Source of the DNA: Hysterium pulicare CBS 123377
Taxonomy: Eukaryota > Ascomycota > Dothideomycetes > Hysteriales > Hysteriaceae
DNA: 64,000 bases
Reading direction: 5' to 3'
Assembly (NCBI GenBank): GCA_000467715.1
Contig: AJFK01001064.1
Location: 78,442-142,441 of the forward strand
Part shown: in pieces, positions 10,562-23,807 of the stretch
Position numbering within the stretch: position 1 is the first letter of the stretch
How the letters are laid out: each line of letters opens with the position of its first letter
The notes under the pieces: model-generated
Databases searched by the model: none
Told to the model about the DNA's origin: nothing
The model's input: only the letters and a program-made list of their open reading frames with translations
Position numbers and translations under genes: made by a program

Positions 10562-13499
10562 ATGTCTCTGGGGCAATATGGGGAGCAGCGTGGGGGAAAC
10601 CTGCACGCTTCTGCCCTTTCCGACTTCGACGCACCCCCCATTGGAGGATTCAGCGATCCACGGTCCTTTCATACATCATCTTCTCCTAGACACGTTCGGC
10701 TCCCTCCAGATCATTTCAACTCTTCGGAATCGTCCTCCACCATCCAATCCCTCACATCCGCGAGCACGTTGGACAGCAAACTGGAGCTCTCACCTTCAGA
10801 AGCCGCTGCTCGGAGGGGTATGCTGGGAGACTCGATCTTTCCAACTCTTCAAAACGATGCGTCGATAGACCTTGAGAGCCCTGAAGAGATGCAGAAGAAC
10901 GATCCTCTAGCAACGCAAATATGGAAATTATACAGTAAAGCTAAAACCCAATTACCAAACGCGGAGCGCATGGAAAATTTGACCTGGAGAATGATGGCTA
11001 TGAGCATGAAGAGAGCTGAGCTTGATCGCAAAGGGTTCGTCATGACATCTCACCCAGCATTTGTTTGGCATGATGGCTGTTATTGTATTATGCTGACTCG
11101 ACAATGCATTTTCCAGTCTGTCTCGACAAGTGAATGTGAATTCAAGTATGAGCCCTCCGAGCACGACTGCGGCAGCATCAGCCTCAAGGAGCGCACCCAG
11201 CGGAATAGCGCAGCTCCGCAAATCAATTGATCAGCAAGGCCAATCGCAACCACCTCATCCAGACGCCATGAATTTGGACGATTTTATATTTCCATCGTCC
11301 GTTGCCTCTCCAGCAGGACTATCTCCTTCTCCTTCGGCCGAAAAGGCAATTTCCTCCAATGCCACAGCGCCAGCGATCCCAATACGGAGGACTTCCCAAC
11401 TGGCCGATCAGTCTCTACATCTTGCGCGCGCATCAGCTCCCTCAGTACCTCCAACCATCACACGCGAGAATGAGTTCGGCTATATACAACGCCATGTGCG
11501 CAAAACAAGTATTGATGAACGAAGGGTGAGTCTGAATTCTGCTTTGAGATTGTAGCAACCTAAACTTAGACTAACCCTGTAGCAGCCTCGAAAGCGCCCA
11601 GCAGAGCAATCCCCTCAAGTACCCGCTGTCAATAGCATCATGATCCCTAATGAACCCGAGGCAGAAGCAGCACTTAACCACTACACATTGGACCAGCCCA
11701 TGCAGCCACCTAGCTTTCAGCCCCACGCACCACACCCCCAAGTGCCATTTACCATTGATACCTTTCAACTTAATGAAGACCCTATCATCAGTTCCGCTGG
11801 CCCCTTTCAGCAGAATTTCTCATTTTCTCCTGTTGGATCACCTCTTATGAACCAAGCTGGCCCCTACTCCACCATGTATAATCCTCACTCCATGACTTCA
11901 TCGCTCAACTCCGCTGACTACTACTCCCCTCCTGGCTCCGCGTATCCTTCGGCTGTATCAACACCTCAGCCGATTCAAGAAGGCAGTGAGATGTACTTCG
12001 ATCGTAATGGATTGGACATCCGGCAACATGGCATGTCGCAATACGGACCACATCGACCGTCGAACCTATCGAACTCGGTACAAGCGCAATACATATTTAA
12101 TCCAAATGGCGATTCTTTATTCAGTGCCGTCACGAATTCCGCACCTCCAGCACCCTTCTCAGCGCCGGCCTTCCCTCAGCCTGGACATGTAGACCCATCG
12201 CATGTTCTACATCATGGTCTTCCAAACGGAGGGCGTGGCGAAAGTCTGCAAATCCCTCGTCACGAAAATATGTTTTCGTTCGGCGCCGAATCGGACGGTG
12301 AAGACGAAGAAGGCGGTGCGTTTGCAGACAGGACAATGCCAACGCAAGCCGAGTACTCGCCAATGGACGACGGGTCAATGGACTTTAGCGCTGGATTCCA
12401 ATGGGAGACGAACCTGTCGAACCAATTCAATCCGGTGCCGGCGAGGTACCCAGCCGGACCCCCACGAAAGACGGTGACTATTGGACCGACGGAAATGGTG
12501 CCTTCGCCGCAAGATCATTGGAGTCCAGGAGGCAGCCTGGGCCGAACTCACGGCTCTGCAGCGTCCGTCAGCGACATCCGTAACAGAAGCAGTGATCCTA
12601 GACGGCATGGGAAAATACCCCGCACCAGCTCGACCCCGAATGCGGCTGGGCTCGCCCATGCCCAAGGAATGCATCAGCGACCACAGTCCTCACCTAGCTC
12701 GCCGCCAGAATCAGGCTTCAGCTCCGCAGCTCCCTCGCGTCCTGTCAGTCCCGGGGGTACAAAGCAGGGCGATCAGAATGGAGTGCCTACGACGTGTACG
12801 AACTGCTTTACCCAGACGACACCGCTTTGGCGACGCAATCCGGAGGGCCATCCATTATGTAATGCCTGTGGCCTCTTCTTGAAGTTGCACGGCGTTGTTC
12901 GTCCGCTTTCCCTAAAGACGGATGTCATTAAGAAGCGGAACCGTGGCAGCGGCAACACCGCTCCTGTCGGCGCGGCATCGACGCGATCATCGAAGAAATC
13001 CTCCCGTAAAAACTCACTTGCACAAACTCCCGTCACAACGCCCACTTCAGGGAAAGCCAGCGGCGGTGATTCGGAATCGCCAAAGTCGACGGACTCGGGA
13101 GGTACAGGACCTACTAACAACAACGCGTCGAACAACGTGTCCGGTGGAGTGCCAGGCATGAAGAATGGCGGTGTCATTCCCATTGCACCTGGACCGCCGA
13201 AACCACAAGCTGCTCCCGCGGTCAATCCAGCTCACAACCGTGGTGTCAATGTAGCGCCGAAACGAATGCGCCGACAGAGTAAGAGCGGCCCGCAAGAGCT
13301 GGAAATGGCAGACGCCGATGATACAGCTGGGAGGGCACCGGCACCTCAAGCAATGAGGAAGAAGGATGGACCGTCGCTCGTCCAGAGTCCTATGGGAGCC
13401 CCAAACCTTGGCAGTCTTCCTATGGGTGCCATGGGCCAAGGTTTAACAACCGGCGTGAGCGGCCCCCAGGAGTGGGAATGGTTGACTATGAGCTTGTGA
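10562..13499 (+). CDS. areA: Major nitrogen regulator, GATA transcription factor AreA/NIT2
   Basis: AreA/NIT2 activates nitrogen-catabolism genes when ammonium or glutamine is scarce, binding HGATAR sites in the nucleus. Exons are 10562-11034, 11117-11525 and 11583-13499; introns of 82 nt (CTGAC branch) and 57 nt (CTAAC branch) preserve frame. The product has 932 residues, close to known AreA proteins. Near residues 113-150 is the AreA-specific N-terminal block ([20 protein letters not shown], then [12 protein letters not shown]). Next come [11 protein letters not shown] and [10 protein letters not shown], both typical of the family. The zinc finger is [14 protein letters not shown] ... LCNACG, with cysteines at 699, 702, 720 and 723 (C-x2-C-x17-C-x2-C), followed by a basic tail ([10 protein letters not shown]). 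The protein ends [12 protein letters not shown], the conserved C-terminus through which NmrA/NMR represses AreA. All regulatory parts are intact. Confidence 0.95.
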
Positions 13500-15105
13500 C
13501 GCTTTCAGGCTTTACATTTCCCTAAACTAGACTCAGAGCACATGGGGTAGAATTTGTGCATCATACCAGGTGTGGAGCTCTGATAAGGATACCAGTCGTT
13601 TTGCTCGTGCATTGCAATTTCATAGGTTCGGGAGTTAGGAGTTCTCACACATGGGGTAGGTTAGGGCGGTTGCACTTGAGCGTTGTTGTTTGAAGACCTT
13701 TTATCTGTCTTTACCATGAGTACGCCATGTCATGTTTTCTATCCCTTCGATTTTGATACCTGTCACTTTTCATTTATACCAGTTTTGTTTTGCCTTATTG
13801 CTGGTAGACTTGTTTTTATTTCTTTTCCATTCGTCCTCTTTCTCCCTACACATCGGATATGCTGAATATGGTCGTCGGCTGGGTGGAGGAGGCAGGCGCT
13901 CCATCATAGCTGGACACCGCCTAATAGGGCGAGAAGTCCATCTGAGCTTCTCCCCGTTGCCGGCAGGGCTCCCGGCTTCGTAGATGTGTCTTTGGGGGAT
14001 GGAAGTATTACCGTGCCTGAGTCTTTTGGCATAATGAGCTAATCGCGGGGGGTTTTCCTTGGCCCGATGAGCTTTTTGTTTCGACTGCTTCTGTTGTTTC
14101 TAGGCTTGGAAAGCGAGAATGCGACTCGTTTCGTATCTGCGGTCATGCTATCGGGAGGAGATTTTAGATTGGGAGAGCGGTGGTGGACGGAATGGACCAT
14201 CGAAGCGCTCGAGGTTTGATAGATGAGGCAAAGCAAAGCAATGGAAATACACACATTAATGAGCAACCAAACTCGCAAAGAGCATATTTCCCTGTACTAT
14301 CTAGGTACTTAAAGCAACCCGTGCGCGAAAAAAATACTACTGTTTCGAACACTGGGCGTGACGTGCGTGATATAACTCGACTCTCGATGTTCTTCCCCTT
14401 GGTCGGATCGTTCTCCCGCTCCAACGACCCGCGATAATTATGAAAACGCTGTTATATGTCTAACACCACGGGCCGATATCTCTACCTCTTACTCGTTGGA
14501 TTTCTCTGAGTATAGTTAGCATGTTCATACAAAGACTAGGTGTGCTAATGCATTTCCGGATGGGAACTCGGCAGAACACGAGGTGGGCGGGCTCGAGAAG
14601 TGATTGCCTGTCAATAGCGGTATGTGGACCAGGGGAAGTGAGATATAAGGTTTATGCAGGTGCTATCGAGATGCGGCTCTTCATTTTATACGTCCGGATT
14701 GCAAGGTGCCCCTTTCTTATAGGGCCCCATTAAGAAAAGCTTTTCGCGAAGTGACGAAGTAGAGCACAGCGGTGTAGATATGAAGACTCCGATGATAAAT
14801 TTCGGGGACACACTTGAAGGGTTCCTACCTGAGCAGGGTCCAATTTCTATTCCTCGTAGGATACCACAACTATCTATGTGTCCGTCTTCTCACACATACA
14901 ACTTTGCTTTGGTCAATTTACCTCTGCTTTCCTAATTCGGCAGTCTCACATTTCCCCGCCAATCCCTAACCCCCCGGCAAGTGCAGCTTGGACCACAAAA
15001 CGTCACTCTTTGGTAAAATCACCCAAACATCTCTGACGTTGCTGCATCTTGACACCGACCACCACTTCGACCACTGGAAACAAAGTCTGTGGAACATCGA
15101 ACATC
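13500..15105. other. areA 3' flank and intergenic DNA
   Basis: T-rich sequence just after the stop (about 13680-13850) is probably 3' UTR. areA transcripts in other fungi carry long 3' UTRs that control mRNA decay. No further gene is supported up to the DJ-1 start; frames at 14039-14733 are short and featureless. Confidence 0.4.
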
Positions 15106-16032
15106 ATGCCAAAAGCACTTATCCTCATTGCTGACGGCTCCGAGGAGATTGAGTTCGTCACGCCTTACGACGGTACGTTTTTCCACACAAAACTGAGGCC
15201 GCGGTACAACCCCAAATTGCGAAGAAAGACTTACTGATACGTTGCACGACAGTTCTCACGCGTGCGGGAGTAGAAGTCACATCAGCGGGTGTCGAGCTCA
15301 AGAATGGGACTCATGCTGTGTACGTCTCACTGCTCTAGTCTTCGCTGCACTTAAGTACTTGTCTCCACTTCTTCATTCAGCACATCTCACTTTCTCACAC
15401 TGGCACTCCCATCTTCAACCATACATACTCACCACCTCGCCTCCCAGCTGCTCTCGCAACGTCCGCATCATCCCCGACCACCCAACCCTCTCGTCCGTCC
15501 CCAGCGCCTCCGCTCACGAACACTACGATGTCCTGATCCTTCCCGGCGGCGGTCCTGGCGCTGCGACTTTCTGCGGCTCTGATTCAGTTCTGAAACTCAT
15601 ACACGAGTTTCGCGCGCAGGGAAATAATGTGGCTGCCATTTGCGCAGGAACGACGGCGTTGGTCAAGAGTGTGGATAAGCATGGCGGAAAGGGAGAGCTG
15701 GCTGGAAATGGAGGCGAGGTTGAGGTGACGAGTCATCCGAGTGTCAAGGGGGAGATTGAGGAAGCGGGATGGAAGTATAGTGAGGAAAGGGTGGTCATTA
15801 GTGGGAAGGTGGTTACTAGTCGAGGGTAAGTGAGGCTTTTCTTCGTAGTTTATAAGCTGTGGAGAGAATTGGAGAAGACTCGATAATCGCTCTGTGGGGC
15901 AAAGACTGACGTGCGTGAATCTCTAGCCCTGGCACTGCTCTCCTCTTTGCCCTTACACTCGTCGAGCTCCTCTGCGGAAAGGAGAAGCGAGACGAGGTTG
16001 CTCCGCCCATGATTCCTCCAGCAAGCCTATGA
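15106..16032 (+). CDS. DJ-1/PfpI family protein (probable glutathione-independent glyoxalase or deglycase)
   Basis: Four exons, 15106-15172, 15253-15319, 15448-15825 and 15927-16032; introns of 80, 128 and 101 nt all keep frame and give 205 residues, the usual DJ-1 length (about 190-200). The Rossmann-like core begins MPKALILIADGSEEIEFVTP with the conserved Glu of the active site. It continues VLTRAGVEVTSAGVE, CSRNVRIIPD and the loop YDVLILPGGGPGAA. The nucleophile elbow is AAICAGTTAL, with the reactive Cys at about residue 110. The conserved C-terminal block TSRGPGTALLFALTLVE forms only after splicing of the last intron. Family members handle methylglyoxal and oxidative stress; which reaction this one catalyses cannot be read. 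Layout and order match human DJ-1 more than the bacterial Hsp31 type. Confidence 0.9.
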
Positions 16033-16439
16033 TCAACTCACAAGCTCGATGCACTTCACTGCACAAATTTATTCAGTGCATATATTTACGGCGAATACCC
16101 TATCTGGTTTACATTACTTTGGAGCGTTATGGCAGGCTGGACCGGAGCGGTGAAGGAATAAACAGTCAGACATTGTGGAGGATCGGGGGGGAAGTCTGCT
16201 TTCCTCTCTTTCTCATCCGACAGTAACTAGACTCCAGGGAGGGGGCTAAGGATGTAGATACATACTGATTATCTAAAAGCAAATTCACCATGCTTTCACG
16301 AGCTTGACATACATACCTAGCCTAAGAATGGCGCAGAAAAAGGGCTCCTCCACCGAGGTGCGAACGGTGATGCCTCTGCACCAGAATAGCATGTAAGTGA
16401 CTGCGTTAAACGCCAGACCTTGCTGCACACTTCAGAGCA
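16033..16439. other. Intergenic
   Basis: No coding or structural feature recognised between the DJ-1 gene and the decayed paralogue. Confidence 0.4.
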
Positions 16440-17553
16440 TCATTTACGTTCTCCCAATCCACGACAGCCCCTCTCTCATCAACGGCATCATCTACGTCCT
16501 CCCTCGATCGAGACGGCTTCAACGATAGCAACAAGGGCACAAGCTTGAGGGATGACGAAGATAAAGACAGACGCGAATAATGGCAACAGTCCCAAAGGCG
16601 ACGACAAAAAAAAAGACCACGATTACCCGCTACCAAGTTTGCTGTAGTCTGCGACCGAGCGCGATTCGGCTTCCATTACAAATGATGCACATCTCGGAAG
16701 CGGCTCCGCTCCCGGAGAGGGTCATAGAAGCCTTAAGAGCTATCAGCTCCAGCATTTCAACAAGGCTTACGCTGGAAAGAGCTTCCATCTCGACCACTTG
16801 CTATTTGGTGGGAAGAAGCTAATTTCCTTTTTGACGCCAAACGCGCGGAGTCTTCGTACGCGTGATGAAGATGATCCTCTTTCCGTCTCGGACTTTCTCA
16901 ACCTCTCGTGGACCAACTCGTCTACATATGGTCCCTATAGCATTCTGTTGGTATCTACCGGCTTACCATCTACCGCACGAATGCCTTGGCGTCTACCACA
17001 GCGAGGGATCCTTGCTGGGTATACGTCGGAGGCGCAACCTCTAATGGACAATGCAAATCCAGAGCCCTGGGATACAGCACAGCCAGGGCGACCACGTTAG
17101 CAGGAAAGTTGGTGCCAAGAGAAAGCCTTTATCTCATCCTCCAGGTCTCGTCTGCTAATGCTGGTTACACGAATAATACAAACCAGACGCGCGAAAGATT
17201 CTCTTCGCGGACCTCCTGAGAACAGAAACAAATAGATCGAGGGAATATCAAACATCCTCTCCGCTTCTCTCATTCTCTCATGTTTATCAGAGTTTCTCTG
17301 TTTGACCAACGAGCGCCTCCGCTCTCTCCTGAACCACCAATTCGAACAGACGGTACAACACCCCTCTTTCTCTGCTCTCATCGTCTCCTTGGAGACCCAA
17401 ACATTTCTACCAGTCGTGCCTATTGCCCCCATTCTAACCCTGAACGAAGCATGGAGAAATGGAATGTGCGTCGATGAGATCGAGTCGGGGGAGTTCTGGG
17501 CTCAGTGGAAAGCCGGAAGGTATGCACAGCAGAAAGAGCGAGAAGAAGAGTAG
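16440..17553 (+). pseudogene. Decayed paralogue of the orphan gene at 1505-2470
   Basis: Pieces of the same protein appear in order but in changing frames with stops. First comes a Ser/Thr-rich N-terminus (FTFSQSTTAPLSSTASS) ended by a TAA near 16577. Next is RLPATKFAVVCDRARFGFHY at about 16625-16680, matching RLPAHEFAVLCDRIRFDFGF in the intact copy. A FLNLSWTNSSTYGPYSILL segment near 16895-16950 matches DLTRLLWSHSKNHGCYGILL. CWVYVGGATSN near 17010 matches CWLYVGSSASN. The distal part has a readable tail EIESGEFWAQWKAGRYAQQK up to a stop at 17553. At least three frame changes plus stops make function unlikely. Unlike the intact copy, no palindromic repeat array is seen at its sides. Borders are approximate. 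Confidence 0.65.
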
Positions 17554-18789
17554 GCGTTGGTTGGTGACCTTTCCTGTCCTCCAGCCGGCCTTCGCTTTGG
17601 AGGCTGTAATAGGCAGGCTATGCGGGGCGATAGAACTACCAAAAGTTGCAGTTAGATAAAGAGCCAAGAGGCCGAGATACTGCGATATGGTGGTTGAGCG
17701 GCTGATGATTTGGATTGGAGATGTTATTCTGCTGGGAGGAGTATGCTGGTATGGTTTCAGTGGGTGATTTGATGAGGGTGACGGTTGAGGGATGCACAAT
17801 GGGATAAGAGTGGGTATATTTCAGTGCCATGATTCAGCGATGTGGCGGATTTACAAAAGAGTGAGGTAGCATGTATTGTAGTCGATATTGTGATAGTCGA
17901 AGTGAGTTTACATAAAACTCTGATTCTGAATAGAAGTAGGCATGTATGAACTTTCAAAGTATCTTTCAAGACGGATCCACGGAGGTGTTATGGTCATTGG
18001 AGTGGTGTGTGAGGTACTTTGATATGTCATGGCGATCATATCTCGCTAGGATAACCAGACTGCACTCTGCGACTCTGATTAAATTTATAATTCGTCGATA
18101 CGAAGGAGTACACATAATTTTCAGCTCTGGTGGCTGCTGGATCTAGGATATATCAAAAGGCCAAGAAACTGCGTAAAGTAGCACCGGTCTTAAGGTTCTA
18201 GTATTTCTAGTCCTCGGATTGTGTTACTGGTGAAAAAGATAAGCAAAAGGCTCTCGACCTGGTGGAAGGTTGATGCACGGTATTGAGTATACGAGGAGGA
18301 AAGACCAGGAGAGGTTTGTGATTCAAGGGAATATAGTAATTAGCATATAAGACTAACAAACGGTCTACCCTCAGAAGACACAGTCTCTGACAAGCAGAGC
18401 TAGATGGTCAATGAAAGAAAAATTCAGGACATAAAGAGTAGTCTGGCGCTGGCTGGAGACTTTTTTTGGGAAGCGTACCGACGGTGCTGTGATGTAGGTG
18501 GCATGAGTGGCCAAGTAATCTTCTCATAAGCACTTGGCTGATGAGGATAGGTAAGACATAGGGGCTAGAGGCATAGATTAGAACATGGTGGGATTCATCT
18601 AGATATGCCGTCGTAGTCCTCCCTCTAAGAGACTCTCAAGTAATAAGCTCCTTCTTCAACCCGATCACCATACCTCTACAGATCCTAATCCCACATCTAG
18701 ACCTAGGCTAGACCAGCATTTCCTGTTCCCATTTCCATTGCCTCGACCGAAAACTCCATATACGCCTCATCTCAACATTAGCATTCCAC
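17554..18789. other. Intergenic, AT-richer
   Basis: No gene supported. The part next to 18789 is probably the 3' flank of the MFS gene, which reads leftward and ends here. Confidence 0.4.
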
Positions 18790-20863
18790 TTACATAACAA
18801 CCGCAACGTGGTCATCCATGTATTGGGAGATGTCGCCTAGGAAACATGCCGCGATGATCGAGATACTACCAAAAGCGATGCTAGTGTAATAGACGTACTT
18901 GTACGCCTCTGAGTAAGCCATCTGTCCCGCTTTGACGACCGCAGCATATAGCATATCATTCCCCTTGATGCCGGGTAAAAGAGCAATGTCCTCAAGCAAG
19001 CTGGCACCAGTGAGAGTAATAACCTCTCCGATGAGGGCAGGGGAGGTGATATTTGCTTCGACGAGTGTTCCGCCAATGTAGTACGTGGCTGCAGGGACGA
19101 ACTTGTTGACGAAGACATTGTAGTAAACGCAATAGCCGATGGAACCGCCTATGACGCGGATAGAAAGGGTAAGGGCAGCAACAGTGGCGATAAGGTCGTC
19201 AGGACAGATGATGGTAGTCATGATTGAGGCTGGGACAACGATGCCGCCAATGCCGAGTGCAGCGACGACGAGGATGCCCCACAGTTTGTAGAGATTGTCT
19301 GGCGTTGCGATGGCGAGGGCACCGCAGCCAGCTGTCATGAGAATTGAGGAGATGACCATGAGCGTCTTGTTGTTGCCTCGAAATACGGATAGGAGCCAGA
19401 GAACGACGAATGCGCCAGTGAGAATGCCGAACCCAATTGGGAGACCGCGGAGGCCGACACCGACGGGGTAATGGCCGTAGACGTTGAAGGCTTGGGTGGG
19501 CCAGAACATGAGGATGGAGAAGAAGTTTGCGCCGGATATGAACGTAATGATGAGAGTTAAGATGAGGATCCTCGGAGCTTGGTTAAGACGGCGTGGGAAC
19601 ATGGGGAAGGGGGCGAATTTCGCTTCCCAGACCACGAAGAGGATGATGAGAACGACCCCTAGAATCAAGGGCGTGAGGACGTGGGCGCTGTGCCATTTGT
19701 ACTTCGATGTGTGAGCATTCAAATGCTTGGGGGAGTAATAAATGTTTACCTGATAACCACCCCATTGCATACCCGCCATGAAAAGAATCATACCAGCGAT
19801 GCTCAGAAAGCCTCCAACAAAATCGATTTGACGAATTACCTCACGGCGAGTCAAGCCTTGAGAGTTAACACGGGGTGGGGGAAAGTAGAAGACGACAGTA
19901 AGTACAAGACCAATGAAGGCCCATACTCCTGAAATCAGACCGCAGTACCTCCAAGTTGAGTGGTACGCGATCAACTGTCCCCAGAGCACAGAGGGGCAGA
20001 ATGGAATGATGGTGAAGACCAAGATTGCGACATACTTGCCTCGCTTTGCCGTTGGAGCGAGTTCGGCAGTCGCAGCTAAGGCTGTAAGTTCGTTGATGCC
20101 AGCCCCAATTCCAGCAAAGACCATTCCACCTAAGGCGTTCATCAGCAACATAGTTTGACGACGTACAAGCGAGGGGAATAATACCAATGAAGATGTTCAT
20201 TGTGTGGGCAGTTGAGCAAATGATCATCCCAAGGACGACAAAGCATGCACCAACGATAGCAACGTAACGCCTTCCAAACAAGTCGGACAAAGACCCTACG
20301 AATGGGCATACCGCTGCTAGAGAAAGCAAATTTGCTAGGACGAACCAAATCCAGCGGTCGGCTCCTCCAATGTCGCCGTAGATGTACGGTGGTACCTGTG
20401 GTACTGTCAGTTTCGGCCACCTCGGAAGCCTGCGTTTTGACTTACAGCACCGAACAGGTAGACTGGAATTTGAGAGCCTGTCCAAAGAAAAGCCTGAGAT
20501 ATGTCAGGCCGTGGTACGTGAGCGTTTGTCGTTAGTGCCCTACCATTGCAATCAAAGCCATTATCCTTCTCTTGGTCATCTTGCACAACTGTCAGCGTAG
20601 CCTTGGCGACGTTCTCTCATGTTTGCCTCACCGGATGCTCTTCATGATCCATCCCATCTCCTGTCATGAAGTCAGCGTTGTGTTTGAGACGTCCAGGTGA
20701 GAGTCTGACCAGCCGTGCGCAGTCCATTTTTCTCGTAATAATTGCTGTGGCCAGGGACTTGATCATGGGTCGGAATGTGCTCGAGCTGCCTCGCACTGCC
20801 CTTCTCGTGGTCGACTGGCGTGTGGGCTTCAACTGAGCCATCCGAACTATGAGTTACCGCCAT
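18790..20863 (-). CDS. MFS transporter of the TRI12 (fungal trichothecene efflux pump) family
   Basis: Seven exons on the minus strand: 20863-20710, 20660-20632, 20579-20544, 20493-20446, 20395-20185, 20129-19750 and 19701-18790. The introns are 43-55 nt and frame is kept throughout, giving 589 residues, the normal size for this 14-helix family. After a hydrophilic N-terminus come EEHPMTKRRIMALIAM, AFLWTGSQIPVYLFGA and VPPYIYGDIGGADRWIWF. The MFS signature loop is FVGSLSDLFGRRYVAIVG, followed by ELTALAATAELAPTAKRGKY. FYFPPPRVNS precedes the central loop, and the C-terminus is FLGDISQYMDDHVAVVM. These blocks are characteristic of TRI12-like pumps, many of which move siderophores or secondary metabolites. 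The substrate here is unknown, and no biosynthetic cluster is visible nearby. The first donor (GTCAGA) is weak, so the very N-terminal splicing is less sure. Confidence 0.9.
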
Positions 20864-23807
20864 GATGGTCCTTCAACAGCCCGAGGTTGTTGCGAAGAGT
20901 GGTGAAGTAGCAAGTTTGAAGAGTGAAGTGTGAAGAGAAGAGAAAAGAAATGATGCCTCCAAGACTGGGGCGTCACGATGATAGTCAGGCAAGTTCCCGA
21001 TGTGAATGGGTGATCAAGGGAGGAAGGAGGGAATTGGCATCCGCTAGAGTTGTCGTTCGACGCGGCAAGGGCAGTGGTAATAAACCCTGAAAGCCGCCCA
21101 GAGGCAGGTGTGGGAACCGATGTGCTTGCCGTGTTGGGCTGTGGATAGGAAGATACAGCAGGAGTGGTTAGCTGAGAAGCCCAGCCCCCTGCACAGACCG
21201 AGGCCTGTCCCTTGTGGAAGGTGCGAAGGCGGGCCAAAGAAGCGGACTACTTCCGCGTTGCAGCCAATTCCGTGCATGCCTTCTTCCTGATAGGCTTGAC
21301 GGGAGGCATCTTTTTAGCCTTCAACTCTGTTCTTTTGTTCCCTCAACCACTGACGACAACAACACCCACGAAGTGGAATTGGTGTAAAGCCCATGTGACC
21401 GTTTCGTCCATTTCTCCGCAAAGTTGGTGGCCGCCGTCGCCTCCGTGTCTTGGGCTTTGTGGGGAATCCACAAGATCCGGGGTAGAAGTGGGCCAGAAAG
21501 CGGAGTAAGAACAAGCGACTCGATCACCCTCTGGCCCTCAAGTGACGATATCGCCTCGGTATGTCTGCATAAGGCCAGTCTTCCGCTGCATCAACTGTCA
21601 CTGTAACTTAATCCAGCGCAATCTCCTTAGGTTCGTTCTTGGACCATGATTCCAGTCTCGTGGTGCTTCATTGAAGGGGGTCTAGAATGGAGTCTTTATG
21701 TGGTTTTTAACTGCTAGATCGTCCCTTCGATCGGGAGAGCTGCAAACCGCATACTTGGGCATGAGGAGAAGTTTGCATTCCCGGTCTTTGGCATCCTGTC
21801 GCCAAAACGATTGGTGCACTTCGTCGTGTCCAGGCTCATGGGGCCTTTGCATGTTAATCTCTTCGTCGCCGGGATGCTGCGTCTTCCCAGTAGCTTCATC
21901 CCTCTTTTATAATGTATTTGCTATATCGAATTTCTTGCGCTTTGACAAAGCCGTGTGGCGAGAATTAAGCAGCCGCCTAAAAGTTGGTGCCCGCTTTCAT
22001 CGTGGATCACTGACTTGTTGGAATCCTTCTTGGACGGGCGTTTCGAACCAGATTCAGCGCGATAAGGACGTACAAATTCTTTTATAGGGCGAATTGCAAT
22101 TACTCTGGACAAGAAGAGTTATCGTACGAAGCCATCAACTGCGTGCGAAGTCAAGCTTTAAATAAGGGCCTCAGTCCCCAATGATCTATCACATTTGGCA
22201 AGGGAGATGAGTAATCTCATGCGTTTCCTGGCAGAACCGAGGAAGAAGCTACAGCGCAAGCTATCACTTACTGGACACCTCCCTGGCACGAATGAAATTC
22301 CGTGGACAAGCTCTATAGTAGTCCTCATCTCTATGTTACCGTCTATCTTCAAAACTGGTTGGAAGATTACGTGATCAAATCGCCAGCCTTGCCAGCGCAT
22401 CACTGGACACAAACATGCAGGCTTACATCAAGGAAGACAAGCCCCGAAAGCGCGCCATGAAAAGCAAAATTAAAACGCTCATTCAACGACATGGGAAACC
22501 GTCAATTTCGTATTACTGAAGTTCTTGGACTTTGCAAGCCAGATGTTATTCCCGATGGTCACGCTCAGAGTCATAAAGAGGCCTGAATACCACTTCATTG
22601 ACTGTGTCGCGGTTGAGAGTATGAAGAGGAAGATCGGGAGCACATCACGAGTCCGCAGGCTCACAGAAGCTGAGACTACTAAACCTGCATTCGTCAGGGG
22701 TTGAATAGGACTTTGAGCGACTCTCGGTTTTCTAGCCTCGTGCCGTGGAACATAGCCCATTCTACATTTAGCTCGGGGCTTAGGGAACAGTCTGACAATG
22801 GCGCCGCCATGAAAGACGAGAGCCGAGACGGATAGACATCGATCAAATAGACCTTGGGCGTGAAGGCAGTTTGGAGGTCTATATAGCATGTGAGAGTCGT
22901 TCCGGCGACCGGAGGCTGTTCTGCTCAGTTAGCTTACTGTATACTGCTGTTCTGCGAGGTTTTTGGAGGGAGGCCGGTCTTCATATCCTTTCAATAGACA
23001 AGGCGGTTCGCGAGAGGATGTGCACCAGGGGTAAGCGACAGCTATAGTGTCGTGGGACGTGTCAAAAGTGTTTCTTGCAGATATTGATGTAATGCAGTGG
23101 CCTCGAGGTCGAGGTCGGTCAGGCCCAACTGCGGAGGTCATGATGAAATGGCTGCCCAAACGAGCTGCGAGTCTGAAAGCTGCCAAGTAATGGGTATTCG
23201 AATATGAAACATTGCTTGCCGCTTCAAAATGGTAAACCGTGTGTTTGATCCATTTTCTGGTGAAGTCAAGCTAAGAATAAAATTATTGGCATGTGCCAGG
23301 CCGTGCAATAAGTGGTAATGCCGGGAAATGTTATGAAACAGGCGCAGGCTATGCAATTGGGGAGCGACAGCCACGAGAAGTGAATCAAAGGAAATCGCTA
23401 TGACAAGTGCCAAGACAAACGAAATAGAATATGATTGATTAAAATCAAATTCAAACAACTTGAACCGAGTGAGATGAAGGCACGAAATAGAACCTGGAAG
23501 CAAACAGGAAACACAGAGCTGAGAGTCGGGAGTCGAGACAAACTTGCAAGCAGATAGAAAAGACCTTGGGTATCCCCCTAAAGAAATTGAGAGACTCCAA
23601 AATGAAACGCCAGAAGCCGCGAGGCACCCAAAATCTGAAATGTCCGCTAATAATGTTTTCTGCCGCGAGGCATCCGATCTTAATATAAATACGATCCAGT
23701 CCGCGAGGACATTAAGGTTCTGATTTGGGTGTCGTAACTTCGTGAAATGAAAAGAGAGCTGGCTAGAGACTCGACTCTGCCTCAACCAAGGGAAGGATCT
23801 GTATGGT
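20864..23807. other. Gene-free stretch upstream of the MFS gene
   Basis: About 2.9 kb with no supported gene. The first few hundred bases are the MFS promoter side. A minus-strand frame at 22479-22889 has a short hydrophobic segment and could be a relic of a membrane protein. A 234-codon frame at 23138-23842 is considered spurious because it overlaps the end of the real CNL1-like gene in another frame. Confidence 0.4.

Noticed and set aside
22479-22889. 136-codon minus frame with a hydrophobic segment
   Set aside because: Possible membrane-protein relic, but too short and without recognisable family blocks.
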